Both the position numbers and the translations under genes were made by a program. From Bettongia penicillata ogilbyi (taxonomy: Eukaryota > Chordata > Mammalia > Diprotodontia > Potoroidae), in NCBI GenBank assembly GCA_023548195.1, contig JAJHZJ010000005.1:62001-126000 (forward strand): a DNA stretch of 64,000 nt. The letters run 5' to 3'. This document shows positions 21,418 to 32,843 of the stretch, piece by piece (position 1 is the first letter of the stretch; every line of letters starts with the position of its first letter). The notes below the pieces were generated by a model. That model did no database searches, had not been told where the DNA came from, and saw only the letters and a list, made by a program, of their open reading frames with translations.

Positions 21418-22942
21418 TGAAGGTAAAATTTTCTTTTCACCTCTTGTCTTTTTTTATCAAGAATGCTTGAAAGTCCTCTATTTCCTTGAAAGACCAGTTT
21501 TTCCCCTGAAGTATTATGCTCAGCTTTGCTGGAGAGGTGATTCTTGGTTTTAGTCCTAGTTCCTCTGACTTCTGGAATATTCTATTCCACAACCTTCGAT
21601 CCCTTAATGTAGAAGTTGCTAGATCTTGTGTTATCCTGATTTTATTTCCACAATACTGGAATTTTTTCTTTCTAGCTTTTTGCAATATTTTCTCCTTGAC
21701 CAGAGAACTCTGAAATTTGGCCACACTGTTCCTAGGAGTTTCTCTTTTTGGATCTCTTTCAGGAGGTGATCGAAGGATTCTTTCAATATTTATTTTGCAC
21801 CCAGGGTTCTGGAATCTCAGGGCAGTTTTCCTTGATAATTTCATGAAAGGTGAGGTCTTGGCTCTGTTTTTAATCATGGCTTTCAGGTAGTCCTATAATA
21901 TTTAAATTGTGTCTTCTGGATCTATTTTCCAGGTCAGTTGTTTTTCCAATGAGATATTTCACATTATCTTCCATTTTTCAATCATTTGATTTTGTTTTGT
22001 GATTTCTTGGTTTTTCATAAAGTCATTAGCCTCCATCTGTTCCATTCTAATTTTTAAAGAACTATTTTCTTCAGTGAGTGTTGCGGCCAGCACAGTCCAG
22101 CAGGTCCGGTGTGGTTATGAGCTCACAGAGTGAGGATGAAAAGACAGGTGGCACACAGCAGTCTGAACATGCTGAGTTTATTCAGGACATTCTGTGCCAA
22201 TAATTCAGGGAATTGCGATGCTTAAATAGTAAAAAAAAAAACAAAAAAACATTAAGGTAGTGATTGAAGCATGAAACAGAGCACATGGTGATAAGTAGAA
22301 AGGGAGGCTTCAAGGCCTCTATATCGGATGTTGGAATGTTATCCTGTATAGCAGAAGTCCTGATTTCTGGAACTTCAACACCTGAATTCAAGGACGTGCA
22401 GCTGAGAACAATATATCACTTAACTTCTCAAGCCAGCTACTCTTCTCCCTTGGAGGAGGGGAACTCTTGATCAGGGGCTCTTTCAAATCCCTCAAGATTC
22501 TCTACAAGAGAGCTTTTGAGCCTCCTTTTCCATTTGGTTTATTCTGCTTTTTAAAGCATTCTTCTCCTCATTGACTTTTTGAACCTCTTTTGCCAATTGA
22601 GTTAGGTTTTTTTAAAAAGGTGTTATTTTCTTCAGCATTTTTTGGGATCTCTTTAGCAAGGAGTTGACCTGCTTTTCATGCTTTTCTTGCATATCTCTCA
22701 ATTCTCTTCCCAGTTTTTCCTCCATGTCTCTTACTTGATTTTCAAAATCTTTTTTGAGCTCTTCCATGGCCTGAGACCATGAATATTTATTTCCACTGTT
22801 TGGGGTACAGAAGCCTTGACTTTTATGTCTTTCCCTGATGGTAAGCATTGTTCTTCCACACCTGAAAGGATGGGAGGAGATATCTGTTTGCCAAGAAAGT
22901 AACCTTCTATGGTATTATTTTTCCCCCTTTTTTTCTGAGCAT
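21418..22942 (-). pseudogene. HAL1 ORF1 copy A, split by a solo LTR
   Basis: The start is near 22942, in the frame giving GKNNTIEGYFLGKQ. The coiled coil (EELKKDFENQVRDMEEKLGR) is read at 22612-22848. The LTR at 22079-22506 interrupts the heptad region. The C-terminal domain survives as a 146-codon frame (21437-21877) with SPPERDPKRETPRNSVAKFQ, KARKKKFQYCGNKIRITQDL and RLWNRIFQKSEELG, the best preserved ORF1 C-terminus in the window. Inactive. Confidence 0.78.
22079..22506 (-). mobile_element. Solo LTR (428 bp), antisense, inside HAL1 copy A
   Basis: On the minus strand it starts TGTAGAGAATC and ends GGCCGCAACA, giving TG...CA termini, with an AATAAA signal (minus strand, about 22177-22182). 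The flanking hexamers are agtgag (22073-22078) and agagag (22507-22512), one mismatch. HAL1 text resumes across it ('cttcagtgag' then 'cttttgagcctcc'), so it inserted into the element. A 6-bp duplication suits a class II (betaretrovirus-like) LTR. Related copies lie at 25891-26310 and 24449-24595. It is not the LTR of the 12-kb provirus. Confidence 0.85.
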
Positions 22943-23653
22943 ATTCCCAACCAGTTACTTGACTTTTGGGTCCTTTGTCAAGACTAGTGTATCCTCTGGG
23001 GACTTGTAAGATATCAATTCCTCCAAGTTGGCACAATGAAGCATGTACTTTTGTGGATGCTGGGAAGGATTTTTGTCCCCCAAATCTTAGCAGAGTTTCC
23101 TCTCCACAGGGACCTGACCTCCAGTTCCTCCAAGCTAGGGGTGAGATCAGTTAAGCTATGGGGGCAGGCAGCTCCCTCAGTGACCCCAGGGGTTTTTACG
23201 ATCCAGCAATGGTCTCGGGCTGCTTTAGGGTCTGTTCTGAGATCTCCTATCATCTGCCCGATGTGGCCTCTGTGGCCGCTGCCTGAGGTCAGGGCTCTGG
23301 GAAGGCCCTTCTCTTTTCCTGGCCAGCAGTAAAAACCCTGTCACTGACCTTTAGTGCCTGTGGGTCGAGGGATCTGAGACTGCTGCAACTTGAGATTCTG
23401 CCCCTGGGGGTGTTCAAAAGCGACATGGCCAAGGCTAGGCTGGCCTCTGCACTCTGCCCCATGTCCTGTGGGCCTTTTAGGTCACTGTGGACTGGAAATC
23501 TCCTCCATTCTGTTGTTCTTCACTTCTACTGCTCAAAAATTTGTTGAGAGTCCCTCTCTACAGGTTTTATATGGACTGTGTTGGGAGAGCCTGAATTTTT
23601 TGTCTTTCCACTCCACCATCTTGGTTCCACACCCCCCCACACACAATTTTTAA

Positions 23654-23960
23654 CATTGTTTTTCATAAGCCCTTGTAATGTTAATTAGAGTTAAATATCT
23701 TCCTCTGCCATTAATAGGCCTCATCTGGAGCCCATTCAGGGGAACTTGATTAGGCGAGGCTTGTTTTGTAAGACCACTCATTCCTTTTGTTAATTAATGA
23801 GATACTAGGTTATAAGGGTTGTGCCCTACAGTTCCCTGTGGTGACATTTTGCTCTGGGGGACTTGGAAGAAGGTTCCTGTGCCATGTGAGACTCTGGGCA
23901 GTCATGACCCCCAATTTTTCTATTATTTTGTATTTAAACACTGCTTAACATAAGCAGGTG
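23654..23960. other. Unrecognised spacer between HAL1 copies A and B
   Basis: About 300 bp with no family recognised. 'ttttcataagccctt' near 23660 resembles a short stretch of antisense RTE but the match does not extend. Confidence 0.4.
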
Positions 23961-23975
23961 TTTTTTTTTTTTTTT
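23961..23975 (-). repeat. Poly(T), probable poly(A) tail of the antisense L1 split by HAL1 copy B
   Basis: A 15-T run lies just left of the HAL1-B target site. The L1 ORF2 3' part continues to the right of that insertion at 27561, so this is most simply the L1 tail. Confidence 0.55.
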
Positions 23976-24448
23976 AATAACTAATTTATTTGGGAGGTGG
24001 AGCCAAGATGGTTGAATAGAAAGATACACATTCACTAGCTCTTCCCTCACAGCCTATATAAAACCTGTAAAGAAAGCCTTCCAACAAATGCTAGAGTAGG
24101 AGAAGCCACAGAACAATGGAGTGGAGGTGATTTCCAGTCTAGGGTGAGCTGCAAGGCTGATAGGAAAGGTATATGACACCAGACATGGAGCATATCCCAG
24201 CCCATACTTGGCCACACAGAACAGCACCAGGAGGTGGACCAACGAGGTCTAGGGGTGGAATTTCCAGTAGCAATAGCAGTGGTTTGCAGATCCCTCAACT
24301 CACAGTTCATAAAGGTCAGTGAAAGGGTTTTTTCAACTGGTTGAGAAGGGAGCAGGATCTTCCCATAGCTTAGGCCTCAGGCAGCAGCAGCAGAAGTTGC
24401 ATTAGGTGGCAGCAGCTCCCACAGTAGCCGCAGGGTGTGCCAGGGGCC

Positions 24449-24595
24449 CTGATTGCTGAAACTTCAACATCCGAATTCCAGGACATGCACCTGAGAACAA
24501 TGTCTCACTTAACTTCTCAAGTCAGCTATTATTCTCCTTTGGAGGAGGGGAACTCTTGATCAGCAGCTCTTTCAAACACCTCAAGGTTCTCTACA
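24449..24595 (-). mobile_element. LTR fragment (about 147 bp), same family as the solo LTRs
   Basis: It matches the right end of the LTR in copy A ('aacttcaaca', 'ctcacttaacttctcaagtc', 'ggaggaggggaactcttgat', ending 'ctctaca'). Only the LTR 5' portion is present (antisense). It sits in the HAL1-B 5' UTR, whose text resumes after it. Confidence 0.75.
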
Positions 24596-24952
24596 ATTCC
24601 TGGTCCATTTAAATTGCTTTAAATATTGGATCATAAAGCCCCAGGGCAATTGAGCAACCAATTTGTACCTCAGCCCAGTGTGGCAGCCCTTCCCCTGCCT
24701 AAAACCCCTGGGGGAATTGATCATCTTATCTGAATCTTAGCCCCAGTGGTGGCTTGGTGCGAAGAGATGTCAGGTACTTGTGGAGAGGAACCTCTACTAC
24801 TCAAAGATTATGGGCATAAAAGCTTCTGTTTTTTCCCTGCACAGTAAACATGCTTGATTGTGTCACCTTAGAGATACTAAGATCTTAGAGATCCCCAGAG
24901 TATATCTTACTCTTAACAAAGGACCCCAAAAGTCAAGTAACTGGTTGGAAAA

Positions 24953-26480
24953 ATGTTCAAAATAGGGAAAAACAGATAAGACTATATAAAGTTACTTTAT
25001 TGATGAATATATATCGTCTCCTATCCTTTTGGATGAGGGAGAACAAAGGGAAAGACATAAAACTCAAAGCTCCTGTATCCCAAATATCTAAAATAAATAT
25101 TCAATGGTCTCAGACAATGGGAGAACTCTAAAAGGATTTTGAAAATCAAGTAAGAGAGGTGGAAGAAAAGTTGGGAAGAGAAATGAGAGAGATGGAAGAA
25201 AATCATGAAAAGCTAGTCAACAGCTTGCTAAAGGAGAAAATAACACCTTTAAAAATAGGGTAACTCAACTGACAACAGAGGTTCAAATATGAATGAGGAG
25301 AAGAATGCTTTAAAAAGCAGAATTAGCCAAATTGAAAAGGAGGTTAAAAAGTTCACTGAAGAAAATAGTTCTTTAAAAATTACAACAGAACAGACGAAGG
25401 CTAGTGACTTTGTGAGAAACCAAGAAATTTCAACACAAAACCAAAAGAATGAAAAAATGGAAGATAATGTAAAATATCTCATTGGAAAAACAACTGACAT
25501 GGAAAATAAGTCCAGGGGAGAAAATTTAAAAATTATGGAACTACCTGAAAACCATGACCCAGAAGAGAGACTAGACATCATCTTTCATGAAATTATCAAG
25601 GAAAATTTACCTGATATTCAAGAACAAGGGGCCAAAATAAATATTTAAAGAATCCACTGATCACCTCCTGAAAGAAATCTAAAATGAGAAACTCCTAGGA
25701 ACATCGTAGCCAAATACCAGAGCTACCAGGCCAAGGAAAAAATATTGCAAGCAGCTAGAAAGAAACAATTCTAGTAATGTGGAAATACATTCAGGATCAC
25801 ACAAGATCTAGCAGCTTCTACACTAAGAGATAGAAGGGTGTGGACTATAATATTCCAAAAGTCAAAGAAACTACGACTAAAACCAAAAATTGTAGAGAAC
25901 CTTGAGGTGTTTGAAAGGGCCCCTGATCAAGAATTTTCCTCATCCAAGGGAGAATAGTAACTGACTTGAGAAGTTCAATGGGACATGGTTCTCAGGTGCA
26001 CGTCCTTGAATTCACATGTTGAAGTTCCAGGAATCAGCGCCCTTGGTATACAGGGTAATATTCCAGGAAAAGAGACCCTGAGGCCCCCCTTGGTACCAAT
26101 TGCAATCCGTTCTGTTATCATGCCGCGGTTGCTACCCTTATGGCTTTATTTATTTATTTTTTTTTACTACATAAACACACCAACCCCTCTGATTTGTTGG
26201 CTTGAATAAACTCAGTTTGTTCAGTCTGTTGGGTCTCATCTCTTTTTCTATCTTTGCTCTGTGAGCCCCATAACCACCCCAGACCTGTCCAACTGTGCTG
26301 CCTGGCAGCAAAGAACCACCTACCCACCAAAATTGAATATAATACTTCAGAGGAAAAATTTTATTTCAATGAAATAGAGAGCTTTCAAGAATTCATTGTG
26401 AAAATATCAGAGCTGACAAGAAAATCTGACTTTCAAACACAAGAATCAAGAGAAGCATGAAAAGGTGAACAGGAAAGAGA
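24953..26480 (+). pseudogene. HAL1 ORF1 copy B, interrupted by an LTR
   Basis: The start region (ATG about 24953) is degenerate. A 119-codon frame at 25289-25648 keeps the end of the coiled coil (KSRISQIEKEVKKFTEENSS) and the RNA-binding part (KIMELPENHDPEERLDIIFH). The C-terminal part is split by the LTR at 25891-26310 and resumes with nucleotides encoding TKIEYNTSEEKF. Inactive. Confidence 0.7.
25891..26310 (+). mobile_element. Solo LTR (420 bp), sense, inside HAL1 copy B
   Basis: It starts TGTAGAGAACC and ends CTGGCAGCA, with AATAAA in 'cttgaataaactcagtttgt' (about 26205-26210). The flanks are aaaaat (25885-25890) and aagaac (26311-26316). Other HAL1 copies read aagaat at this point, so each flank differs by one base from an inferred 6-bp duplication. 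It is related to the antisense LTR at 22079-22506, sharing 'cttgaattca' and 'gttgaagttcca'. Confidence 0.82.
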
Positions 26481-26585
26481 AATCATAAGGGACTTACTCA
26501 AGTTGAATTGTTTAAATTCTTACATGGAAAGACAATATTTGTAACTCTTGAAATTTTTCTAAATATCTATGTAGTTGATGGGATT

Positions 26586-26725
26586 ACACACACATTATAT
26601 ACATACATACAGACATACATATATATATATATAATATACATATATATATATTATATATATATATATATTGAGAGAGAGACAGAGACAGACAGACACAGAC
26701 AGACAGACAGATAGACAGAGAGCAC
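26586..26725. repeat. Compound (CA)/(TA)/(CAGA) microsatellite in HAL1 copy B
   Basis: TA repeats with TATAA interruptions are followed by GAGA and CAGA units, at the same HAL1 position as the other tracts. Confidence 0.93.
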
Positions 26726-27560
26726 AGGGAGAGTTGAATAAGAAGGGATCATACCTAAAAAATAAAATTAAGGGGTGAGAGATGAATATATTGGGGGGAA
26801 AATGGAGCAATGGAATGTGGCAAATTGTCTCTCATAAAGGAGGCAAGATAAAGACTTTTCAATGGAGGGGAAAAGGGGGGAGGTGAGAGGGAAAACGTGA
26901 AGCTTATTCTTATCAAATTTGACTCAAGGAAGGAATAAAATGCACTCTCATTTTGGTATAAAAACTTATTTTACAATACAGGAAATTGGGGGAGAAGTGG
27001 ATAAACAGGGTAGGGGCATGATAGCAGGGAGGATAATGGGAGGAAGGAGCATTAGAAGTCAAATATGCCTCTTGGGGAGGCATACGGGCAAAAGACTAAA
27101 TAAAAGAAATGGGGTCAAGGTAGGATGAATGGAAATATAGTTAGCCTTACACAGCATAACTATTATGGAAGTCATTTGCAAAACTACATATATATAGCCC
27201 ATGTGGAATTGCTTGCCTACCCAATGGGGATGGGTGGGGAGGGAGGAAGGAGGAGAAGTTAGATCTCAAAGTTTGAGGAACAACTTTTCAGTATTGTTCT
27301 TGCGTACAACTGGGAAATAAGAAATACAGGTAATGGGGTATAGAAACTTATCTTGCCCTACAGGACAAAAGAGAAGATGGGGATAAGGGGAGCGACGGAT
27401 GTTAGAAGGGAGGGCAGCCTGTTGGTAGGCATAATTAGAATGGTGTTTTGGGGTGGGGGGAGGAGAGTGATGGGGAGAAAATTTGGAACTCAAAATTTTG
27501 TGGAAATGAATGTTGAAAACTTAAAATAAATACATAAATTTAAAAATAATTAATTTATTT

Positions 27561-29310
27561 GTTTTCTGTTTTTAACAATTACTTCTATAAGATCCTAATT
27601 TTTTTCTCCCTCTCCTTTAACATGTTGCAGAGAATTAAACAAATCGGAGAAACCATGAGGAAAAACAAACAAACAAAAACTAAACAAAAGAGGAAATATT
27701 CTGTTTCCTTCTATGTTGTTGCTCTATAGTTCTTTCTTTGGATGTCGACGGCATTTTGCATTATAAGCCCTTTCAAAATGTTTTAGCTTCTTATGTTGCT
27801 GTGAAGGGCTAAGTTAATCAGATACAGATCTTGCACACTGTGGCCCTTACTGTGTACAATGTTCTCCTGGTTCTGCTCCTTCATTCAGCATCAGTTTATA
27901 TAAATCTTTCCAGGTTTTTCTGAAGTATTTCTGTTCATCATTTCTTATAACACAATATTATTCTTTTACGTGCATATACCACAACTTGTTCATTCATTCT
28001 CCAATTGATAGGCATCCCCTTGATTTCCAGTTTTCTGCCACCAAAAAAAGAATGACTCCAAATATTGTTGTACATTTGAATCTTATTCCCATTTTTGTGA
28101 TCTTTTTTGGAATATAGTCTTGAAAGCAATATTGCTGGGTCAAAGGGTATGCAAATATTTAAAGCCCTTTGGAAATAGTTCCAAATTTGTCTCTAGAATG
28201 GATGCATCAGCTCACAGATCCATCAACAATGAATTAGTTTTGCAACTCTCCCCCATCTTCTCCAACATGTATCATTTTCCTGTTTTGTCATGTTAGTCAA
28301 TCTGAAAGGTGTGATGTGATACCTCAGAGATGTTTTGATGTACGTCTCCAATCAGCGGTGATTTAGAGCATTGTTCCATATGACTGTAGATAGCTTTAAT
28401 TTCTTCCTCTGAAAACTGCTTGTTCATATCCTTTGACCATTTGTCAATTGGATAATGACTTGTATTCTTGTACATTTGACTCATCTCTACATCTTTTAGA
28501 AATGAGGCCTTTATCAAAGACACTACTTGTAAAGATATTTTCTCAGTTTTTTGCTTCCCTCCTAATCTTGATTTCATTAGCTTCGTTTATGGAAAAAAAC
28601 TTTTCAATTTAATGTAATCAAAGTCATCCATGTTGCATTTCATAGTACTCTGTATCTGGTTTCATGATGAATTCCTCCAATTTCCGTAAATCTAAGGAAA
28701 CTATTCCTTGCTCCCCTAATTTGTTTATAGTATCAACTTTTATACATGTACATGGGTCAGGTATCTATTTGAACTTTTTCTGGTAAAAGGTATCAGGCAT
28801 TGGCCTCTATCTATTTTCAGCCACACTATTTTCTAATATTCCCAGAAGTTTTTGTTAGACACTGAGTTATTATCCCAGAAGCTGAAATCCTTGGATTTGT
28901 CAATCAGTAGACTGCTATAATCATTGACTAACATGTCTTGTGTACCTAACCTATTTACTGATTTACCCTGTTGTTTCTTAACCAATAACAAGTGATTCTG
29001 ATGATTGTTGCTTTATAATACAATTTAAGATCTGGTACACTACAATTTACGATCTGATATCCTGGAACTTTTGCTCTCCCAGATGAATTTTGATATTTTT
29101 TTCTAGCTCTATAAAACAAATTCTGGTAATTTGATTTTTATGCCACTGAATAAGTAAATTTATTTAGTTAGAATTCTCATTTTGTTGCATTAGCTCAGCC
29201 TACCCACAAAGAGTTGATTTTTTCCAGTTATTTAGATCTTACTTTATTTGTGTGAAAAGCATTTTGTAATTGTGTTCATATACTCTCTGGGTTTGGCACC
29301 CCACCCCAAC
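27561..29310 (-). pseudogene. L1 ORF2 C-terminal part and 3' UTR, antisense
   Basis: On the minus strand, 28293-28577 (94 codons) encodes KWSKDMNKQFSEEEIKAI, a conserved segment after the RT domain of mammalian L1 ORF2. Flanking text, such as 'gtcaaagggtatgcaaatat' and 'tgactcatctctacatcttt', continues the ORF2 coding region to about 29300, with many stops. It is 5'-truncated. HAL1-B lies in its 3' end and its poly(A) probably lies at 23961-23975. This represents the ORF2-bearing L1 lineage that HAL1 elements would depend on. Confidence 0.75.
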
Positions 29311-29589
29311 TTTGAAAATCCAGATGTTAGTGCTTCTCTCTATAGTAACTATGTATGTAAGTAATGGTCAGAGAGTTGGATATGTGTGTTGATCTGTAAC
29401 GTATGTGTTTCTTATGATCAGACAGTTAGAAATCGTGTCTTCTTCTCTTTATGTCTCTGCTTGTGTTTCCTCTGTTGTTGAATGCAATTACACTAGATTT
29501 TTGATCCCTTCAAAAGTTCCTTTCCTTTTAGAAAACCAGTTCTAAGAGCCTATATAGCAGGCCTTCCTGTGTATGCCAGGGTGTTTGCT

Positions 29590-29977
29590 ACTATAATTTT
29601 CACAACTAACAGTATCAAAGGCTTTGGTCACAACTACAAATCTTGTGTACAGACATTTTATCTGTTCCTGCAATTTCTCCTAGATTGTTGGGCAACAAAT
29701 AACAAATCAACTCTTCCTTGGCTCTTTCTGAAGCCACATTTACTCTAAGGTAAGTAACCATCTTTCACATTAAAGAAAGTCTATTAAGAAAAACTCTGGG
29801 AAGAATCTTGACATAATGATTAAGAGAGAGATCCCTAAAGGAAAATATATTTCCTTTACCTTTATGGAGATGAACAATGGAGGCATCCTTAAAATTCTGG
29901 GAAAAATCTTCTCTTGCAACATAACCAGGAAAATTTCAGGCAGCTTTTTTTATGAGTGATGGACTCGCTCAATTTTT
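29590..29977 (-). mobile_element. RTE LINE, RT-domain segment (left part of a split copy)
   Basis: Read on the minus strand it matches 61310-61640, the sense RTE copy: 'aaggatgcctccattgttca', 'aagcctttgatactgttag'. It is the downstream part of the RTE whose upstream part lies at 32844-35085. HAL1 copy C separates them, with the duplicated target ctcgctcaattttt / ctagctcaattttt. Confidence 0.75.
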
Positions 29978-30835
29978 TTTCTTATCTGTTTTTTTTTTTC
30001 AAGCTAATTTTTTTATTTTATTTTTTTAATATAAATTTATTTATTTAACTTTTTGCATTCATTTTCACAAAATTTTGGGTTCCAAATTTGCTCCCCATTT
30101 ACACCCCAATACACCGAGCATTCTAATTTCCCCTAACACCAATCTTCCCTCGCTTCTATCATCCCTCCCTTCTCTTGTCCCCATCTTCTCTTTTGCCCTG
30201 GAGGGCCAGATGACTTTCTATTCCCCATTAACTGTATTACTTACTTCCTAGTAGCAGGAACAATACCAAACAGTTGTTCCTAAAACTTTGAGTTCCAAAT
30301 TTTCCCCATCCCTCCCTCCCCACCCATTCCCTTTGAGAAGGCAGGCAATTCAATATAGGCCATATCTGTGTAGTTTTGCAAATGACTTCGATAATAGTCA
30401 TGTTGTGTAAGACTAACTGTATTTCCCTCCATCCTGTCCTGCCCCCCCATTGTTTCTTTTCTGTCTTTTAATCCTGTTCATCCCCGAGTTTTGATTTCGA
30501 ATTGCTACCTCCTCCCATTGCCCTCCCTTCCATCATCCCCCCACCCAGCTTATCTCCTTCTCCCCCAGTTTCCTGTATTGTAAGATAGGTTTTCATACCA
30601 AAATGAGTGTGCATTTTATTCCTTCCTTTAGTCGAATGTGATGAGAGTAAACTTCATGTTTTTTTTCTCAGCTCTCCTGTTTTTCCCTCCACTAAAAAGT
30701 CTCCTGCTTGCCTCTTGAATGAGAGATAATTTACCCCATGCCATTTCACTCTTTCTCCTCCCACTACATTTCTCTCTCACCGTTTACTTTAATTTCTTTT
30801 AAGATATGATCTCATCCTATTCAATTCACTCTGTG

Positions 30836-30930
30836 CTCTCTGCCTCTCTGTGTGTACGCATGGGTGTACATGTGTGTGCACGCACGTATGTACATGCGTG
30901 TGTGTATGTGTGTGTATGTCTGTTTGTAGT
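30836..30930. repeat. Interrupted (TG)n tract in HAL1 copy C
   Basis: Short TG runs with CACG and TACATG interruptions, in the conserved HAL1 position just before 'acccagatactgaaaagttt'. Confidence 0.85.
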
Positions 30931-31059
30931 GCCCCCCACTACCCAGATACTGAAAAGTTTTAAGAGTTACAAATATTGTTTTTCCTTGTAGGAACGTAAA
31001 CAGTTCACCTTAGGTAAGTGCTTAATGACACCTCTTTGCTGTTTACTTTTTCATGCTTC

Positions 31060-32163
31060 TTTTCATTCTTGTGTTTGAAAGTCAAATTTTCTTTTCACCT
31101 CTGGTCTTTTCATCAAGAATGCTTGAAAGTCCTCTGTTTCATTGAAAGACCATATTTTCATCTGAAGTATTATGCTCAGTTTTTTTGGGTAGGTGATTCT
31201 TGGTTTGAGTCCTAGTTCCTTTTACTTCTGGAATATCCTATTCCACACCCTTTGATCCCTCAATAGAGAAGCTGCTAGATCTTGTGTTATCCTGATTGCA
31301 TTTCCACAATACTGGAATTGTTTCTTTCTAGCTGCTTCCAATATTTTCTCCTTGACCTGGGGACTCTCCAATTTGGCCACAGGGTTCTTAGGAGATTCTC
31401 TTTTTGGATCTCTTTCAGGTGGTGATCGATGGATTCCTTCAATACTTATTTTGCCCTCTGGTTCTAGAATACCAGGGCAGTTTTCCTCGATAATTTCATG
31501 AGAGATGATGTCTAGGCTCTTGTTTTGATCATGGCTTTCAGGTAGTACTATAATCTGTAAGTTGTCTCTCCTGGATCTATTTTCCAGGTCAGTTGTTTTT
31601 CCAATGAGATATTTCACATTATCTTCCATTTTTTCATTCTTTTGGTTTTGTGTTGTGATTTCTTGGTTTCTCAGAAAGTCATTAGCCTTCATCTGTTCTA
31701 TTCTACTTTTGAAAGAACTATTTTTTTCAGTGAGCTTTTGACCCTCTTTTTCCATTTGGCTAGTTCTGCTTTTGAAAGCATTCTTCTCCTCATTGGCTTT
31801 TTGAACCTATTTAGCCATTTGAGTTAGCCTATTTTTCAAGGCGTTATTTTCTTCAGCATTTTTTTGGGTCTCTTTTAGCAGGGTATTGACCAGTTTTTCA
31901 TGCTTTTCTTGCATATCTGTCATTTCTCTTCCCAGTTTTTCCTCCACCTGTCTAACCTGATTTTCAAAATCCTTTTTGAGCTCTTCCATCACTTGAGCCT
32001 ATTCGATATCTATTTCGGGTGTTTGGGGTACAAAGGCGTTGACTTCTGTTTTTTTCCCTGATGGTAAGCATTGTTCCTCGTCATCAGAAATGAAAGGCGG
32101 AAACATCTGTTCCCCAAGAAAGTAGCCTTCTATGGTCTTATTGTTCTTCCCTTTTCTGGGCAT
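31060..32163 (-). pseudogene. HAL1 ORF1 copy C, broken
   Basis: The start ATG is the complement of 32161-32163. A coiled-coil piece is read at 31807-31992 (LGREMTDMQEKHEKLVNTLL). A long frame of 177 codons (31222-31755) carries the heptad end, RNA-binding fold (IIVLPESHDQNKSLDIISHE), SPPERDPKRESPKNPVAKLE and the C-terminal ARKKQFQYCGNAIRITQDLA. It is one of the more complete ORF1 relics, but frame changes separate its parts. Confidence 0.8.
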
Positions 32164-32843
32164 TTTCCCAGACAGTTACTTGACTTCTGAGATTCCTCTC
32201 CACCCCTGCCTAGATCTTCCCAGCTAGTGCTTGGGCTTTCAGATTCAAATGCTGCTCCCCAGCCTCAGGGCTTTCAACGATGGACCCTGCTGCTATTCAA
32301 TGTGAGCTTAAGTTCTGGTGCTTAGGTGGGGGCAGGGCTGCCTCTCAGCCTTCGTTCCTTCAGGGTATTTATGTGGAGATCTTTGGTAATGGACCTGAAC
32401 CCCTGCCTGCTCCAAGAGCCCCTGGCCACCACTTCCTCCCGCTGCTGCCTCCCGAGGGAGCCTGAGTTATGGTGACACCCCGCTCCCCACTCGGCCAGCC
32501 CAGAAGTCTCTCTTACTGATGTGTGCGCCTGTGGGTGGAGGGACCTTCATGGCCGCCAGAGATTCCGTCCCTGAAGCCTGCTCAGATATGCTCTTCTTGG
32601 GGCCACATGGCCAGGATAGGACAGGCCTGGGCTCCACTGTCTGGTGCATGACGAACCTTTAGTGGTGGTCTTTCAGGGCTCTCTGGAATGGAAATCTCCT
32701 CTGCTCCATTGCTGTACGGCTTGCACTGCTCCAGAATTTGTGGGGAGTTTTTTTTACAGGAAATTTATGGGCTGTTGGTTTGGAGATTATGTACATGAGT
32801 CTTTCTACTCTGCCATCTTGGCTCCTCCACTAGCTCAATTTTT

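Larger units (their letters stand above)
20415..23640 (-). mobile_element. HAL1-like LINE copy A, antisense, carrying a solo LTR
   Basis: The 3' terminus is at the left ('cattcatttccacaaaattt') and the 5' terminus at the right ('ccaccatcttggttccac'). Flanking text 'acacaattattttaa' (20401-) and 'acacaatttttaac' (23641-) is a probable target-site duplication with a small indel. Internally: pyrimidine-rich 3' UTR (as read on +), (GT)n at 21234-21267, ORF1 remnant, 428-bp solo LTR, 5' UTR. Without the LTR it is about 2.8 kb, equal to the other HAL1 copies. It inserted next to RTE sequence. Confidence 0.8.
23992..27544 (+). mobile_element. HAL1-like LINE copy B, sense, with one LTR and one LTR fragment inside
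   Basis: It starts 'gggaggtggagccaagatgg' and ends 'tgttgaaaacttaaaataaa'. Its target-site duplication is clear: aataactaatttattt (23976-23991) and aataattaatttattt (27545-27560), one mismatch in 16 bp. It contains the 5' UTR with an LTR piece (24449-24595), ORF1 remnant, an LTR (25891-26310), a TA/CAGA microsatellite (26586-26725) and a purine-rich 3' UTR. It is more diverged than copies C-F. No ORF2. Confidence 0.82.
29978..32829 (-). mobile_element. HAL1-like LINE copy C, antisense, nested in an RTE
   Basis: The 3' end is at the left ('cattttcacaaaattttggg') and the 5' terminus at the right ('gccatcttggctcctcc'). The target duplication is ctcgctcaattttt (29964-29977) and ctagctcaattttt (32830-32843), one mismatch in 14. 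Complete architecture: 5' UTR, ORF1 remnant, TG-rich tract, 3' UTR. No ORF2. Confidence 0.85.

Noticed and set aside
22079..22506. A relation between the solo LTRs and the 12-kb provirus
   Set aside because: Lengths (about 425 versus 280 bp) and sequences differ beyond the shared TG...CA ends and AATAAA, so these are different LTR families.
23654..23700. Continuation of the 19-20 kb RTE to the right of HAL1 copy A
   Set aside because: Only about 15 bp resemble antisense RTE text and the match does not extend.
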